A DNA stretch of 64,000 nt from Xylophilus sp. Leaf220 (GTDB taxonomy: Bacteria; Pseudomonadota; Gammaproteobacteria; Burkholderiales; Burkholderiaceae_C), in assembly GCF_001421705.1 (NCBI RefSeq), contig NZ_LMKO01000007.1, positions 1 to 64,000 of the forward strand, in the 5' to 3' direction. Under the pieces are notes generated by a model. The model did not search any database. It saw only the letters and a program-made list of their open reading frames with translations, and was not told the origin of the DNA. The position numbers and the translations under genes were made by a program. Below, piece after piece: positions 43,143-51,128 of the stretch. How positions within the stretch are numbered: the first letter of the stretch is position 1; each line of letters starts with the position of its first letter.

Positions 43143-44573
43143 ATGCACACCCACCGCCCCCTCACCCGCACCGGGCAGGCCGCCGCCGCGCTGTGCCTGG
43201 CCCTCGCCGCCACGCTGCCCGCACCGGCGCTCGCCGCCGGCGAAGCCAAGAACGTGATCTTCTTCCTGGGCGACGGCATGGGCCCGGTGACGGTCACCGC
43301 CAGCCGCATCTACAAGTACGGCGAGGCCGGCACGCTGACGATGGAAACGCTGCCGCGCTCTGCCCGGGTCAAGACCTATTCGCTCGATGCGCAGACCACC
43401 GATAGCGCCCCTTCTATGGCCGCCTACACCACCGGGGTGAAGTCGCGCAACGAAGTGATCGCGATGGACGGCAACACCTTCTCCAGGGAGCCGTCGAGCG
43501 ACACCAGCGTGACGCCCGCGGTCGCCAACGCCGTCAACAACTGCCCGGCCACCGGCAACGGCGCGTCGGTGCCCACCATCCTGGAGCAGGCCATCGCCAA
43601 GGGCAAGGTCACCGGCGTGGTGACCACCGCCCGCCTGACCCACGCCACGCCCGCCGCCACCTATGCGCACAACTGCAACCGCAACGCCGAGTACGCGCTG
43701 GCGCGCCAGGCGGTGCCCGGCGGCGCCGGCTACAACGCCGCGCTGGGCAACGGCGTCGACGTGCTGATGGGCGGCATCAGCTACTACTGGCGCCCGTTCA
43801 ACGCCACCACCCGCCCGCGCGGCCGACCCGACGGCCGCGACCTGGTGGCCGAGCTGCAGGGCAAGGGCTACGCCTACGCCAGCGACCTGGCCAGCCTCAA
43901 CGCCGCGCCCAACGGCAGGATCATCGCCCTCTTCGACCAGGCGCAGAGCGAAGGCCACATGTCGTACGAGCTCGACCGTGACCCGGCCAAGGAACCCAGC
44001 CTGGCGCAGATGACCGCCAAGGCGATCGACGCGCTGGCGGCCAAGGGCACCGGCTACTTCCTGATGGTCGAGGGCGGCCGCATCGACCATGCGCTGCACG
44101 GCACCAACGCCAAGCGCGCGCTGGCCGACACCATCGCCTTCGACGACGCGGTGAAGGCGGCGCTGGCCAAGGTCAACCTGGCCGACACGCTGGTGGTGGT
44201 GACCGCCGACCACGACCACACGATGGCCTTCAACGGCTACTCGCACCTGGGCAACGACATCCTGGGCAAGACCACCGACTACAAGACCAAGGCCCTGGCC
44301 AAGGCCGCGGACGGCAAGCCCTACACCACCCTGGTCTTCGGCAACGGCGGCGGCCCGCGCAAGGCCAGCCGCGACGACATCACCAACGTCGACACCTCGG
44401 GCGACAAGAACTACCTGCAGGAAGTGGGCGTCTCCCTGGGCGCGCCCGGCGCCGAGACCCACGGCGGCGGCGACGTGATGCTGTTCGCCACCGGCGCCGG
44501 CAGCAACGTCTTCAAGGGCACGATGGAGAACACCCGGGTCAACGCGCTGCTGAAGCAGGCTTTCGGGTTCTGA
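43143..44573 (+). CDS. Alkaline phosphatase, second paralogue (secreted)
   Basis: Second alkaline phosphatase, 476 residues, clearly homologous to its upstream neighbour across the whole chain (FFLGDGMGPVTVTASRIYKY, DSAPSMAAYTTGVK, THATPAATYAHNCNRN, GGRIDHALHGTNAKRAL, VTADHDH, AETHGGGDV), with all metal ligands and the nucleophilic Ser kept. The export signal differs: a cleavable Sec peptide ending ALA-AG in place of a lipobox, so this copy is probably soluble in the periplasm or secreted. The pair looks like a tandem duplication whose copies diverged in location. Two bases separate its stop codon from the next gene. Confidence 0.94.
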   Translation: MHTHRPLTRTGQAAAALCLALAATLPAPALAAGEAKNVIFFLGDGMGPVTVTASRIYKYGEAGTLTMETLPRSARVKTYSLDAQTTDSAPSMAAYTTGVKSRNEVIAMDGNTFSREPSSDTSVTPAVANAVNNCPATGNGASVPTILEQAIAKGKVTGVVTTARLTHATPAATYAHNCNRNAEYALARQAVPGGAGYNAALGNGVDVLMGGISYYWRPFNATTRPRGRPDGRDLVAELQGKGYAYASDLASLNAAPNGRIIALFDQAQSEGHMSYELDRDPAKEPSLAQMTAKAIDALAAKGTGYFLMVEGGRIDHALHGTNAKRALADTIAFDDAVKAALAKVNLADTLVVVTADHDHTMAFNGYSHLGNDILGKTTDYKTKALAKAADGKPYTTLVFGNGGGPRKASRDDITNVDTSGDKNYLQEVGVSLGAPGAETHGGGDVMLFATGAGSNVFKGTMENTRVNALLKQAFGF

Positions 44574-44575
44574 CG

Positions 44576-45256
44576 ATGGGCAGCACATCGATCTTCCGAC
44601 GCGGCGCCCGCACGGTGCTGGCCGCCTGCGCCGTGGCAGCGGCCCTGCCCGCCCTGGCGCAGGACGCCGACCTGCTGGTGCGCCACACGATAGTCTCGGC
44701 CGGTGCCGACGGGGTGAAGCGCACCACCGAGTTCTCCGAGCGGGTGGTGCGCCGGCAGGACCAGGTCTGGGTCGAGCGCATCGTGCCCGCCGGCTGGCAT
44801 TCGGCCGCGGAGCACGCCGCCGGCGACCACGGCCACCGGCACCTGGACGTGGCCGCCGCGGCCCGCTGGATCCGCCGCGACGCGGCCACCGGCAAGCCCG
44901 CGCTGCGGCTCGCCTCGGCCGAGGACAAGGTGCTGGTCGACGTGGCACCCACCGATTACGGCAACGTCGGCTTCGACGGTTCGTGGATGGCCGCCTACCA
45001 CCTGATCGACCCCGCCTCGCTCAAGGGCCTGCAGGAGAGCGGCACCCGCGGCGACCTGACGACCTACGTGTCGCGCGAACCGGGCCGCGCGCTGACGGTG
45101 GTGTGGAACCGCAAGCTGCAGCTGCCCGTCTCGGTGGAGTCGTCGCAGGGCCCGTCGAGCCGCAAGACGGTGGTGCAGGTGCAGCCCATCCGGCCGGCAC
45201 CGTGGGACGCGACGGCGGCCTACCAGAAGAAGGACTACTCGGACTATCTGGACTAG
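44576..45256 (+). CDS. Secreted protein of unknown function in the phosphatase operon
   Basis: Protein of 226 residues with a cleavable signal (VLAACAVAAALPALAQ-DA). I recognise no family. The mature part has a His-rich stretch after position 70 (WHSAAEHAAGDHGHRHLD) that could bind metal, a beta-rich middle (DKVLVDVAPTDYGNVGFDGSW), and a C-terminus ending in acidic/Tyr residues (KKDYSDYLD). It starts 2 bp after the second phosphatase stop, so it is almost certainly co-transcribed and coupled to it. A role as a metal chaperone or accessory protein of the zinc- or calcium-dependent phosphatases is speculative. A good terminator follows at 45300. Confidence 0.85.
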   Translation: MGSTSIFRRGARTVLAACAVAAALPALAQDADLLVRHTIVSAGADGVKRTTEFSERVVRRQDQVWVERIVPAGWHSAAEHAAGDHGHRHLDVAAAARWIRRDAATGKPALRLASAEDKVLVDVAPTDYGNVGFDGSWMAAYHLIDPASLKGLQESGTRGDLTTYVSREPGRALTVVWNRKLQLPVSVESSQGPSSRKTVVQVQPIRPAPWDATAAYQKKDYSDYLD

Positions 45257-45299
45257 TCGCGTCGCCGCTGCCCGCGGGCGGCCGCAGCGGGGGCGAACG

Positions 45300-45330
45300 G
45301 CGGGCCATCGGCGACGGTGGCCCGCTTTTT
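45300..45330 (+). terminator. Rho-independent terminator of the phosphatase operon
   Basis: GCGGGCCA / TGGCCCGC, perfect 8-bp stem, followed by TTTTT, 44 bp after the last gene. Confidence 0.9.
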
Positions 45331-45374
45331 CGTGGGCGGAATTCGTCCGGCGCGGAGATGGACATGCGCACGCC

Positions 45375-45441
45375 GAATTCGAAAGATTCGTGCCTGTAGT
45401 CGGCGTCCGGCGCCGGCCTCCTGCTATCGTATCAATAGCAA
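45375..45441 (+). repeat. REP-like repeat, copy f
   Basis: GAATTCGAAAGATTCGTGCC, TGTAGTCGGCGTCCGGCGCC, GGCCTCC and core TGCTATCGTATCAATAGCAA (45422-45441). Its end merges with the terminator at 45438. Confidence 0.85.
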
Positions 45442-45466
45442 AAGGGACCACGAAGGTCCCTTTTGC
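45438..45466. terminator. Bidirectional terminator between convergent phosphatase units
   Basis: GCAAAAGGGACC and GGTCCCTTTTGC form a perfect 12-bp stem with loop ACGAA. Runs of A and T on either side suit termination from both strands. The GCAA foot is the end of repeat copy f. Confidence 0.88.
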
Positions 45467-45506
45467 AGATGGTCGGCGGCCCGCGAGCGGGGCCGCTGCG
45501 GGAACG

Positions 45507-47744
45507 TCAGACGCCGATGCGGCCGCCGTCGTTCTTGGTGATCACCACCGTGGCAGAGCGCGGGCGGCTGGCGCCGCCGTCCGGCCAGTGGCTGCCGAAC
45601 GAGGCCGGGTTGGCATAGTCCGGCCGGGTGTCTTCGCCCGGGTGCTGCACGTTGATGAAGATCGCGCGGCCGTCGCCCGATTCGGCGATGCCGGTGATCT
45701 CGCACTCCTTCGGTCCGACCAGGAAGCGGCGCAGCGTGGTGCCGGGGGCGGCGCCGACCAGCGTCTGCTGCTCGCGCGTCGTGGTGCCGCTGGTGTTGAC
45801 GACGGTGCGCGCACCGCCGTCGCCCACCTGGCCGGGCACCGCCGCCAGCAACATGCAGTTGGTGACGTCGGTGTAGGCACCGTCGTCGGTCTCGAGCCAC
45901 AGCAGGCCGGGGACCGCCTGGCTGAACCACATGCCGTCGGGGCTGGAGAAGTCGTTGTCGGCGGTGAGGTTCGACAGGTTGACGTTGCTGCTGGCGGTGG
46001 AGCGGGCGCCGAAGAGGTACACGTCCCAGCGGAAGCTGGTGGCCGCAGGGTTGCGGCCGGTGTCGGCCAGGCGGATCACGTGGCCGTTGGGGTTGCCGGT
46101 CTGCGCGGTGGCGGCGGTGCCCTTCGGGTCGTTGTAGAAGCGCGGGTTGGCGGCGTCGGTGGCGGTGATCGGGCGGGATGCGGCGTTGGTGTTGGTCAAC
46201 GTCAGGTACATGTCGCCGTTGCGCGGGTTGACGGCCGTCCACTCGGGGCGGTCCATCTTCGTCGCGCCGGCCACGTCGGCGGCCAAGCGCGCGTTGATCA
46301 GTACGTCGGCGGCGTCGGCGAAGGCGTAGGTGGCGTTCGTGCCGGTGATGCCGTTCACGCCCAGCTTCAGCTCCAGCCAGGTGCCGCTGCCGTCGGCGTT
46401 GAAGCGCGCCACGTAGAGGCGGCCGTCGTCCATGTACTTGTCGCCGGCGGCCAGGCCGCCGTTGGTGTCGGCCGCGTCCCAGTTGCGGGTCGAGACGAAT
46501 TTGTAGAGGTACTCGTTGCGCGAGTCGTCGCCCATGTACCAGACCAGCGGCTGGCCGGCGACGACCGGGCCCAGGCAGGCGCCTTCGTGGCCCAGGCGGC
46601 CGAGGGCGGTGCGCTTGCGCGGGATGGAATCGGGGGTGAACGGGTCGATTTCGACCACCCAGCCGTAGGTGTTGGCGGCGTTGCGGAAGTCGGCCGCGGC
46701 GCTGGCGCCGGAAACCTCGGCGACCCAGCGGCCGTAGATGCGGTCGGCAGTGTCGGGCGTGACCGTGGCCCACAGTTCGCGGCCGGTGCCGGCGACGCCG
46801 TAGCGGGCGAAGGCGGTGCGCTCCTTGGCGGTGCGCTTCGGATCGTCGGTGGCGGCGATGCGGCGGAAGTAGCCGGCCCAGTTCTCTTCGCAGGTCAGGT
46901 AGGTGCCCCACGGCGTGGTGCCGTTGGCGCAGTTGTTGACCGTGCCGCGGGTGCGGCGGCCGTCGGTCGAGTACTGGGTGACCAGCGCGGCGTTGCCGGC
47001 GGCCGGGCCCGACAGGATCATCGGCGTGAGGGTGTGGACCCGGCGGTTGAAGCGCGAGCTGCGGTCGTAGGCCCAGGCACCGGTGGCGCCCTGCGCCACC
47101 TCGACGACGCTCACGCCGTGCAGGTAGAACTCGCGCAGCACTTCCTCGGCCACGGTGCGGGTCTGCGCGTTGCCGGTGCCGACGATGGTCTGGCCGCGCG
47201 GGTGCAGGTAGGTCGGCGTGATCGCCTCGTGGTTCATCACCAGCAGGCCGCGGTTGGCGCCCTTGTCGTCGCGGGTGCCGGCGGCGTTCATGCCGAAGAA
47301 GGTCATGCCGTCGTGGTGGTCGCCGGCGCGGCGGTCGTAGGTGTTGGCGGCATCGGTACCGTCGTTGCGGAAGGCGGGCACGTCGGCCGCCAGCGGATCG
47401 CCCAGGCGGTACAGCACGCTGGCGGTGTAGCCGGCGGGCACCACCACCACGTCGGCCAGGCTCTTGGCGACGGCGTTGAAGCCCAGCGTGGGCAGCGGCG
47501 AGTTGATCGTGTCGGTGCCGCCGGGGGTGGAGACACTGCCGCCACCGCCGTCGCCGCCACCACCGCAGCCGGCCAATGCGACGCTGCCGAGCAGGGCCGA
47601 GCCCGCGGTGCCCACGCCCATGCGCAGCATGCCGCGGCGCGAGAGGCGCGCCGGGATCATGCTGTCCAGCGCTGGGTTGGTCGTGTTGTTGTAGCCGATG
47701 TCATCCGGGTCGATGACGGGCGCGGAAATGTGCTTCGCGTTCAT
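45507..47744 (-). CDS. phoX: PhoX family phosphatase
   Basis: PhoX-type calcium/iron-dependent alkaline phosphatase of 745 residues, unrelated in fold to PhoA. The N-terminus carries a twin-arginine motif (LSRRGMLRMGVGTAG) followed by a lipobox (VALAGCGGG), so it is probably exported folded through Tat and may be lipid-anchored. Family markers: NHEAITPTYLHPRG, GTTPWGTYLTCEENW (the Cys and Glu metal region), KRTALGRLGHEGACLGPV, YMGDDSRNEYLYKFVS, NPRNGDMYLTLTNT, DNDFSSPDGMWFS and RRFLVGPKECEITGI. The ATG MNAKHISAP is used because upstream residues are not family-like. A Pho-box array lies about 100 bp upstream. Convergent with the PhoA-type operon. Confidence 0.95.
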   Translation of the reverse strand: MNAKHISAPVIDPDDIGYNNTTNPALDSMIPARLSRRGMLRMGVGTAGSALLGSVALAGCGGGGDGGGGSVSTPGGTDTINSPLPTLGFNAVAKSLADVVVVPAGYTASVLYRLGDPLAADVPAFRNDGTDAANTYDRRAGDHHDGMTFFGMNAAGTRDDKGANRGLLVMNHEAITPTYLHPRGQTIVGTGNAQTRTVAEEVLREFYLHGVSVVEVAQGATGAWAYDRSSRFNRRVHTLTPMILSGPAAGNAALVTQYSTDGRRTRGTVNNCANGTTPWGTYLTCEENWAGYFRRIAATDDPKRTAKERTAFARYGVAGTGRELWATVTPDTADRIYGRWVAEVSGASAAADFRNAANTYGWVVEIDPFTPDSIPRKRTALGRLGHEGACLGPVVAGQPLVWYMGDDSRNEYLYKFVSTRNWDAADTNGGLAAGDKYMDDGRLYVARFNADGSGTWLELKLGVNGITGTNATYAFADAADVLINARLAADVAGATKMDRPEWTAVNPRNGDMYLTLTNTNAASRPITATDAANPRFYNDPKGTAATAQTGNPNGHVIRLADTGRNPAATSFRWDVYLFGARSTASSNVNLSNLTADNDFSSPDGMWFSQAVPGLLWLETDDGAYTDVTNCMLLAAVPGQVGDGGARTVVNTSGTTTREQQTLVGAAPGTTLRRFLVGPKECEITGIAESGDGRAIFINVQHPGEDTRPDYANPASFGSHWPDGGASRPRSATVVITKNDGGRIGV

Positions 47745-47822
47745 GCGCAGGAACCTTTTCGTGGGGTCGTGGGAAGCAGCGGCCATGCCGCTGCGCAAAC
47801 CCTGTGACCATAGGTAACCCGG

Positions 47823-47862
47823 ATGAAATCTTCATGGCACTGCGATGACAAAGCCATGACAC
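47823..47862 (-). promoter_or_regulatory. Pho-box array upstream of phoX
   Basis: On the minus strand GTGTCATGGCTTTGTCAT (47845-47862) matches the PhoB box pattern (two TGTCAT units, 11-bp period). The same period continues with two weaker units, GTGCCAT and ATTTCAT, giving four consecutive half sites ending about 80-100 bp before the phoX start. Confidence 0.72.
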
Positions 47863-47914
47863 AAGCTGACCAGCCCGGGGATGCGCCCCTGGCCCGGCCG
47901 CCTGTGGCGGACGG

Positions 47915-48256
47915 CTAGAAGAAGCCGCCTTCGCGCACGCAGCGGGCCCGGCCGCCGGGGATCTGGCCATCGATCTGCGCCTCGCGCCCATCGGCGCCGA
48001 AGCCGGTCTGCACCCGCACCTGCGGGTTGCTGAACACCGCCTGCTCGGGGCCGATGCCCCCCGCGTCGCGCAGCAGCAGTTCGGCGCCGCGGTAGCCCTG
48101 CAGGGTGGCGCTTTCGTAGGCGTGCACGCTCAGGCGCATGCCGTTGTCGCAGCGGTAGCGCATGTCCCGCGCCAGGGGGCCGGTGGTGCAGCCCGCCAGC
48201 AGTGCGGCCATGCCCAGCGTGGGCCACAGGATCATCGGTCGTGCAAGCATGTTCAT
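47915..48256 (-). CDS. Small lipoprotein, possible MliC-type lysozyme inhibitor
   Basis: Lipoprotein of 113 residues with lipobox LLAGC (Cys23). The mature part has MRYRCDNGMRLSVHAYESAT, reminiscent of the YxCxxG opening of the MliC (C-type lysozyme inhibitor) domain, and ends with a second conserved-looking Cys (GRARCVREGGFF). MliC proteins sit in the outer membrane and block eukaryotic lysozyme. The match is short, so the assignment is tentative. GGAG six bases upstream supports the ATG at 48256. Located downstream of mltA on the same strand (37-bp gap), a peptidoglycan-related neighbour. Confidence 0.7.
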   Translation of the reverse strand: MNMLARPMILWPTLGMAALLAGCTTGPLARDMRYRCDNGMRLSVHAYESATLQGYRGAELLLRDAGGIGPEQAVFSNPQVRVQTGFGADGREAQIDGQIPGGRARCVREGGFF

Positions 48257-48293
48257 CTCCGTGTCGTCGTCGTGTCGGTTCGTCCTGCGCCGC

Positions 48294-49457
48294 TCAGCGG
48301 GGCCAGAGCACCCAGAGCCGCAGGCCCTGCTTGAGCCGGCCGGCCACCTCGCCGGCATCGGCGCCCCAGCCCGCGAAATAGTCGGCCCGCACCGCGCCGA
48401 TGATCGCGCTGCCGGTGTCCTGCGCCATCACCAGCTTCTGCAGCGCGGCCGACGGGCCGTACGACGCCAGCCAGACCGGCGTGCCGTACGGGATGCTGGT
48501 GCGGTCCACCGCGATCGAGCGGCCGGGCGTCAGCTCCACGCCCTGCGCGCCGCGCGGGCCGAAGCCGGCATCGAGCCCTTCGAGCGGCTCCTCGCGGAAG
48601 AACACGTAACGCGGGTTGGTCCACATCAGCTCGCCGGTGCGCTGCGGGTTCTGGGCGATCCAGGCGCGGATGCCGGGCCAGGTGGCATCGCGCGTCTGGC
48701 CCTGCTGCAGCAGCCAGCTGCCGATGCTGCGGTAGGGCTGGTCGTTGGTACCGGCGTAGGCCAGGCGCACGGTGCGCACGCTGCCGTCGGGCTCCGACAC
48801 CCGCAGCCGGCCCGATCCCTGGATGTGCAGCACCATCGCCTCGACCGGGTCGGCCATCCAGGCGATCTCGCGGCCGGCCAGGGCCGCGCGGGCCTCGGGC
48901 AGGGTGTCGATCTGCTGGCGGGTGTACCAGGGCTTGCGCATCGGCGACGGCATCTTGTAGAGCGGCACCGTGTGCTGCGCGGTGGGCAGCCGGCTGGCCG
49001 GGATCACCGGCTCGTAGTAGGAGGTGAGCAGGCCCTCGGCGTTGCCGTCGGCGGCCTCCACCCGGTAGGGCTGCAGGTTCTGCACCATCCAGGCGCGCTG
49101 CTCCTCGGGCGACGCGATCGACAGCCGGCGGATGTCGCCGCAGAGCGATGCGAAGGCCGGGCCCGGCCGCTCGCAGCTCTTGATCCAGGCGTTCCAGGCC
49201 TCGAACAGGTTGTCCTGCTGGAAACCCGGCAGCTCGTCCCACGGCGCGGGCACCCAGCGGCTGCGCTGGGCGGGCAAGGTGCCCGAAGGCCAGGGAACGG
49301 GCGGCGCGGTGGCGGCCGGCGGGCGCGCGGGCGTCGAGGGCATGGCCGCCGGCGGCGGCGTGGGGGCGGAAGGCTCCGGCGGCGGGCGGGTGGCGCACGC
49401 GGCGAGCATTCCTACAATCGCCAGCGTCGTCGCAACCCGCAGGAGTCTTTTGATCAT
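48294..49457 (-). CDS. mltA: Membrane-bound lytic murein transglycosylase A
   Basis: Outer-membrane lipoprotein that cleaves peptidoglycan between MurNAc and GlcNAc with 1,6-anhydro ring formation. 387 residues: signal and lipobox (VGMLAACATRP), a Pro-rich linker, the MltA domain (LLTSYYEPVIPASRLPTA, DPVEAMVLHIQGSGRLRV, YAGTNDQPYRSIG) and the C-terminal 3D domain containing the catalytic Asp (LVMAQDTGSAIIGAVRADYF). The start ATG at 49457 shares a CATG with the start of the divergent 46-codon gene, so leaders and coding regions of the two overlap. Confidence 0.94.
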   Translation of the reverse strand: MIKRLLRVATTLAIVGMLAACATRPPPEPSAPTPPPAAMPSTPARPPAATAPPVPWPSGTLPAQRSRWVPAPWDELPGFQQDNLFEAWNAWIKSCERPGPAFASLCGDIRRLSIASPEEQRAWMVQNLQPYRVEAADGNAEGLLTSYYEPVIPASRLPTAQHTVPLYKMPSPMRKPWYTRQQIDTLPEARAALAGREIAWMADPVEAMVLHIQGSGRLRVSEPDGSVRTVRLAYAGTNDQPYRSIGSWLLQQGQTRDATWPGIRAWIAQNPQRTGELMWTNPRYVFFREEPLEGLDAGFGPRGAQGVELTPGRSIAVDRTSIPYGTPVWLASYGPSAALQKLVMAQDTGSAIIGAVRADYFAGWGADAGEVAGRLKQGLRLWVLWPR

Positions 49458-49596
49458 GGGCTTGATTTTGCTCGAAGCCTTGCTCGCGCTGGTGGTGCTG
49501 GTGGCGATCGTCTGGTGGACGATGTTCTCGGGCCGCAAGGGCGGCGAGCCGCCCGCACCGCAGGAACCGCGCGACCCGCAGGATCCGCCCGCCTGA
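49456..49596 (+). CDS. Small single-span membrane protein (46 aa)
   Basis: Short ORF of 46 residues. Residues 1-22 form one hydrophobic helix (MGLILLEALLALVVLVAIVW), followed by a short basic stretch (SGRKGG) and a Pro/Asp-rich tail (EPPAPQEPRDPQDPPA), suggesting N-out or membrane-anchored topology with a cytoplasmic tail. AGGAG at 49441-49445, ten bases upstream, supports translation. No family recognised. It lies head-to-head with mltA and upstream of the OmpA-type lipoprotein gene. Confidence 0.7.
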   Translation: MGLILLEALLALVVLVAIVWWTMFSGRKGGEPPAPQEPRDPQDPPA

Positions 49597-49727
49597 ACCG
49601 GCCGCGGACCCGATTACATGGGGATACCCGCTCCACCGACCGCGATCGAACAATGGGCCATCACAAGAATGGCACGCGCTCCGGCGCGGCCGCCCCGCCC
49701 CGTTCCGTCCATCCCCAGGAGTACTCC

Positions 49728-50378
49728 ATGAAAAAAATCATCCTCGGCGCCACCGCCGCCGTCATGCTGGTCGCCGGCTGTGCCGACATGAACATGAGCG
49801 ACACGCAGCGCCGTACCGCCATGGGCGCCGGTGCGGGCGCGCTCGGCGGTGCCGCCATCGGTGCGGTCGCCGGCGGCCGTGCCGGCACCGGAGCGGTGAT
49901 CGGCGCGGGCGTGGGCGCCCTCGGCACCTACATCTGGTCGCAGCGCATGGAGCGCCAGAAGCAGGAGATGGAAGCCGCCACCCGCGGCACCGGCATCGGC
50001 GTGACGCAGACGGCCGACAACCAGTTGAAGCTCGACATCCCGAGCGACATCTCCTTCGACACCGGCCGCGCCAACGTGAAGTCCAACTTCGCGCCGATCC
50101 TCGACCAGTTCGCCTCCGGCCTGCAGAACAACCCGGGCGCCACGGTGCGCATCGTCGGCCACACCGACAGCACCGGCAGCGACGCGATCAACAACCCGCT
50201 CTCGGTCGACCGTGCCGCCAGCACCCGCGACTACCTGGTGATGCGCGGCGTCGACACCCGCCGCTTCACCATCGAAGGCCACGGCTCGCGCCAGCCGATC
50301 GCCTCCAACGACAGCGGCGACGGCCGCGCCCGCAACCGCCGCGTCGAGATCTACGTGGGCGAGGCACCGCGCGGCTGA
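49728..50378 (+). CDS. OmpA-family lipoprotein with glycine zipper
   Basis: Lipoprotein of 216 residues, YiaD-like. CAGGAG precedes the ATG. The signal ends with lipobox MLVAGC (Cys18). Residues about 30-70 are a glycine-zipper region (MGAGAGALGGAAIGAVAGG, TGAVIGAGVGALGTYIW), and the C-terminal OmpA domain binds peptidoglycan (DISFDTGRANVKSNFAP, VRIVGHTDSTGSDAINNPLS, LSVDRAASTRDYL, RRFTIEGHGSRQPIASN and RARNRRVEIYV), with the conserved Asp and Arg of the diaminopimelate site. It links the outer membrane to the cell wall. A perfect palindromic terminator follows. Confidence 0.95.
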   Translation: MKKIILGATAAVMLVAGCADMNMSDTQRRTAMGAGAGALGGAAIGAVAGGRAGTGAVIGAGVGALGTYIWSQRMERQKQEMEAATRGTGIGVTQTADNQLKLDIPSDISFDTGRANVKSNFAPILDQFASGLQNNPGATVRIVGHTDSTGSDAINNPLSVDRAASTRDYLVMRGVDTRRFTIEGHGSRQPIASNDSGDGRARNRRVEIYVGEAPRG

Positions 50379-50417
50379 TCCGGACCCCTGCAGCACCGGG
50401 CGCGATCGCCCGGCGTA

Positions 50418-50453
50418 CATGAAGAAAGCCACCCGCGGGTGGCTTTCTTCATG
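50418..50453. terminator. 36-bp perfect palindrome between ompA-like and regulator genes
   Basis: CATGAAGAAAGCCACCCG followed directly by its reverse complement. Read from either strand it gives a GC-rich stem ending in a T-rich run, as expected for a bidirectional terminator between convergent genes. Confidence 0.85.
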
Positions 50454-50468
50454 GGCGGCGAGATCCGT

Positions 50469-51113
50469 TCAGGCCGTGTTGCGCAGCAGGTTCGCCAGTT
50501 CCACCGCCGACTTCACGTCCATCTTGTCGAACACCCGCGCCCGGTGCACCTCCACCGTCCGGACGCTGATGTCGAGCTGGTCGGCGATCAGCTTGTTGGG
50601 CAGGCCCTCGACCACCAGGCGCATCACGTCGCGCTCGCGGTCGGTCAGGTCGGTCATGCGGGCCTGGACGCCGCGGGCCGACCGGCGCTGGGCCAGCACC
50701 TCGGCCGAGCGGCGCAGGGCCTGCTCCACCCGGTCGACCAGGGCGTTGTCGGAAAACGGCTTTTCGCAGAAGTCGAAGGCGCCGCGCTTGACCGCATCGA
50801 CCGCGGTAGGCACGTCGCCGTGGCCGGTGAGGAACAGCACCGGCATCGCCAGGTGCAGGCCGCGCTCGACCAGGCTGTCGAACAGCGCCAGGCCGCTCAT
50901 GCCGGGCATGCGCACGTCGAGCAGCAGGCAGCAGGGCTGGTCGAACATGCGGCCGGCCGTCTCGCCGCCGCCGCGCAGCATCTGGTCGAATGCCAGCGCG
51001 CCGTCGTAGGTCTCGCTGAGCAGCCGGCGCGAGCGCAGCAGCCAGGCCAGGCCGTCGCGCACGCCGGCATCGTCGTCCACGACGAAGACGAGAGCATCCA
51101 TTCCGGGTTCCAT
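50469..51113 (-). CDS. FixJ/DctR-type response regulator
   Basis: Response regulator of 214 residues: receiver domain (VFVVDDDAGVRDGLAWLLRS, phospho-acceptor Asp66 in LLLDVRMPGMSG, LTGHGDVPTAVDAVKRGAFDFCEKPF with the conserved Thr and Lys) and a LuxR-type helix-turn-helix (LTDRERDVMRLVVEGLPNKLIADQLDISVRTVEVHRARVFDKM). A start 12 bases downstream (MDALVFVV) is equally possible. It follows the sensor kinase gene by 15 bp. In this family phosphorylation allows DNA binding and activation of transport or metabolic genes; none is adjacent here. Confidence 0.94.
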   Translation of the reverse strand: MEPGMDALVFVVDDDAGVRDGLAWLLRSRRLLSETYDGALAFDQMLRGGGETAGRMFDQPCCLLLDVRMPGMSGLALFDSLVERGLHLAMPVLFLTGHGDVPTAVDAVKRGAFDFCEKPFSDNALVDRVEQALRRSAEVLAQRRSARGVQARMTDLTDRERDVMRLVVEGLPNKLIADQLDISVRTVEVHRARVFDKMDVKSAVELANLLRNTA

Positions 51114-51128
51114 CGCAGTGCGTGCCTG

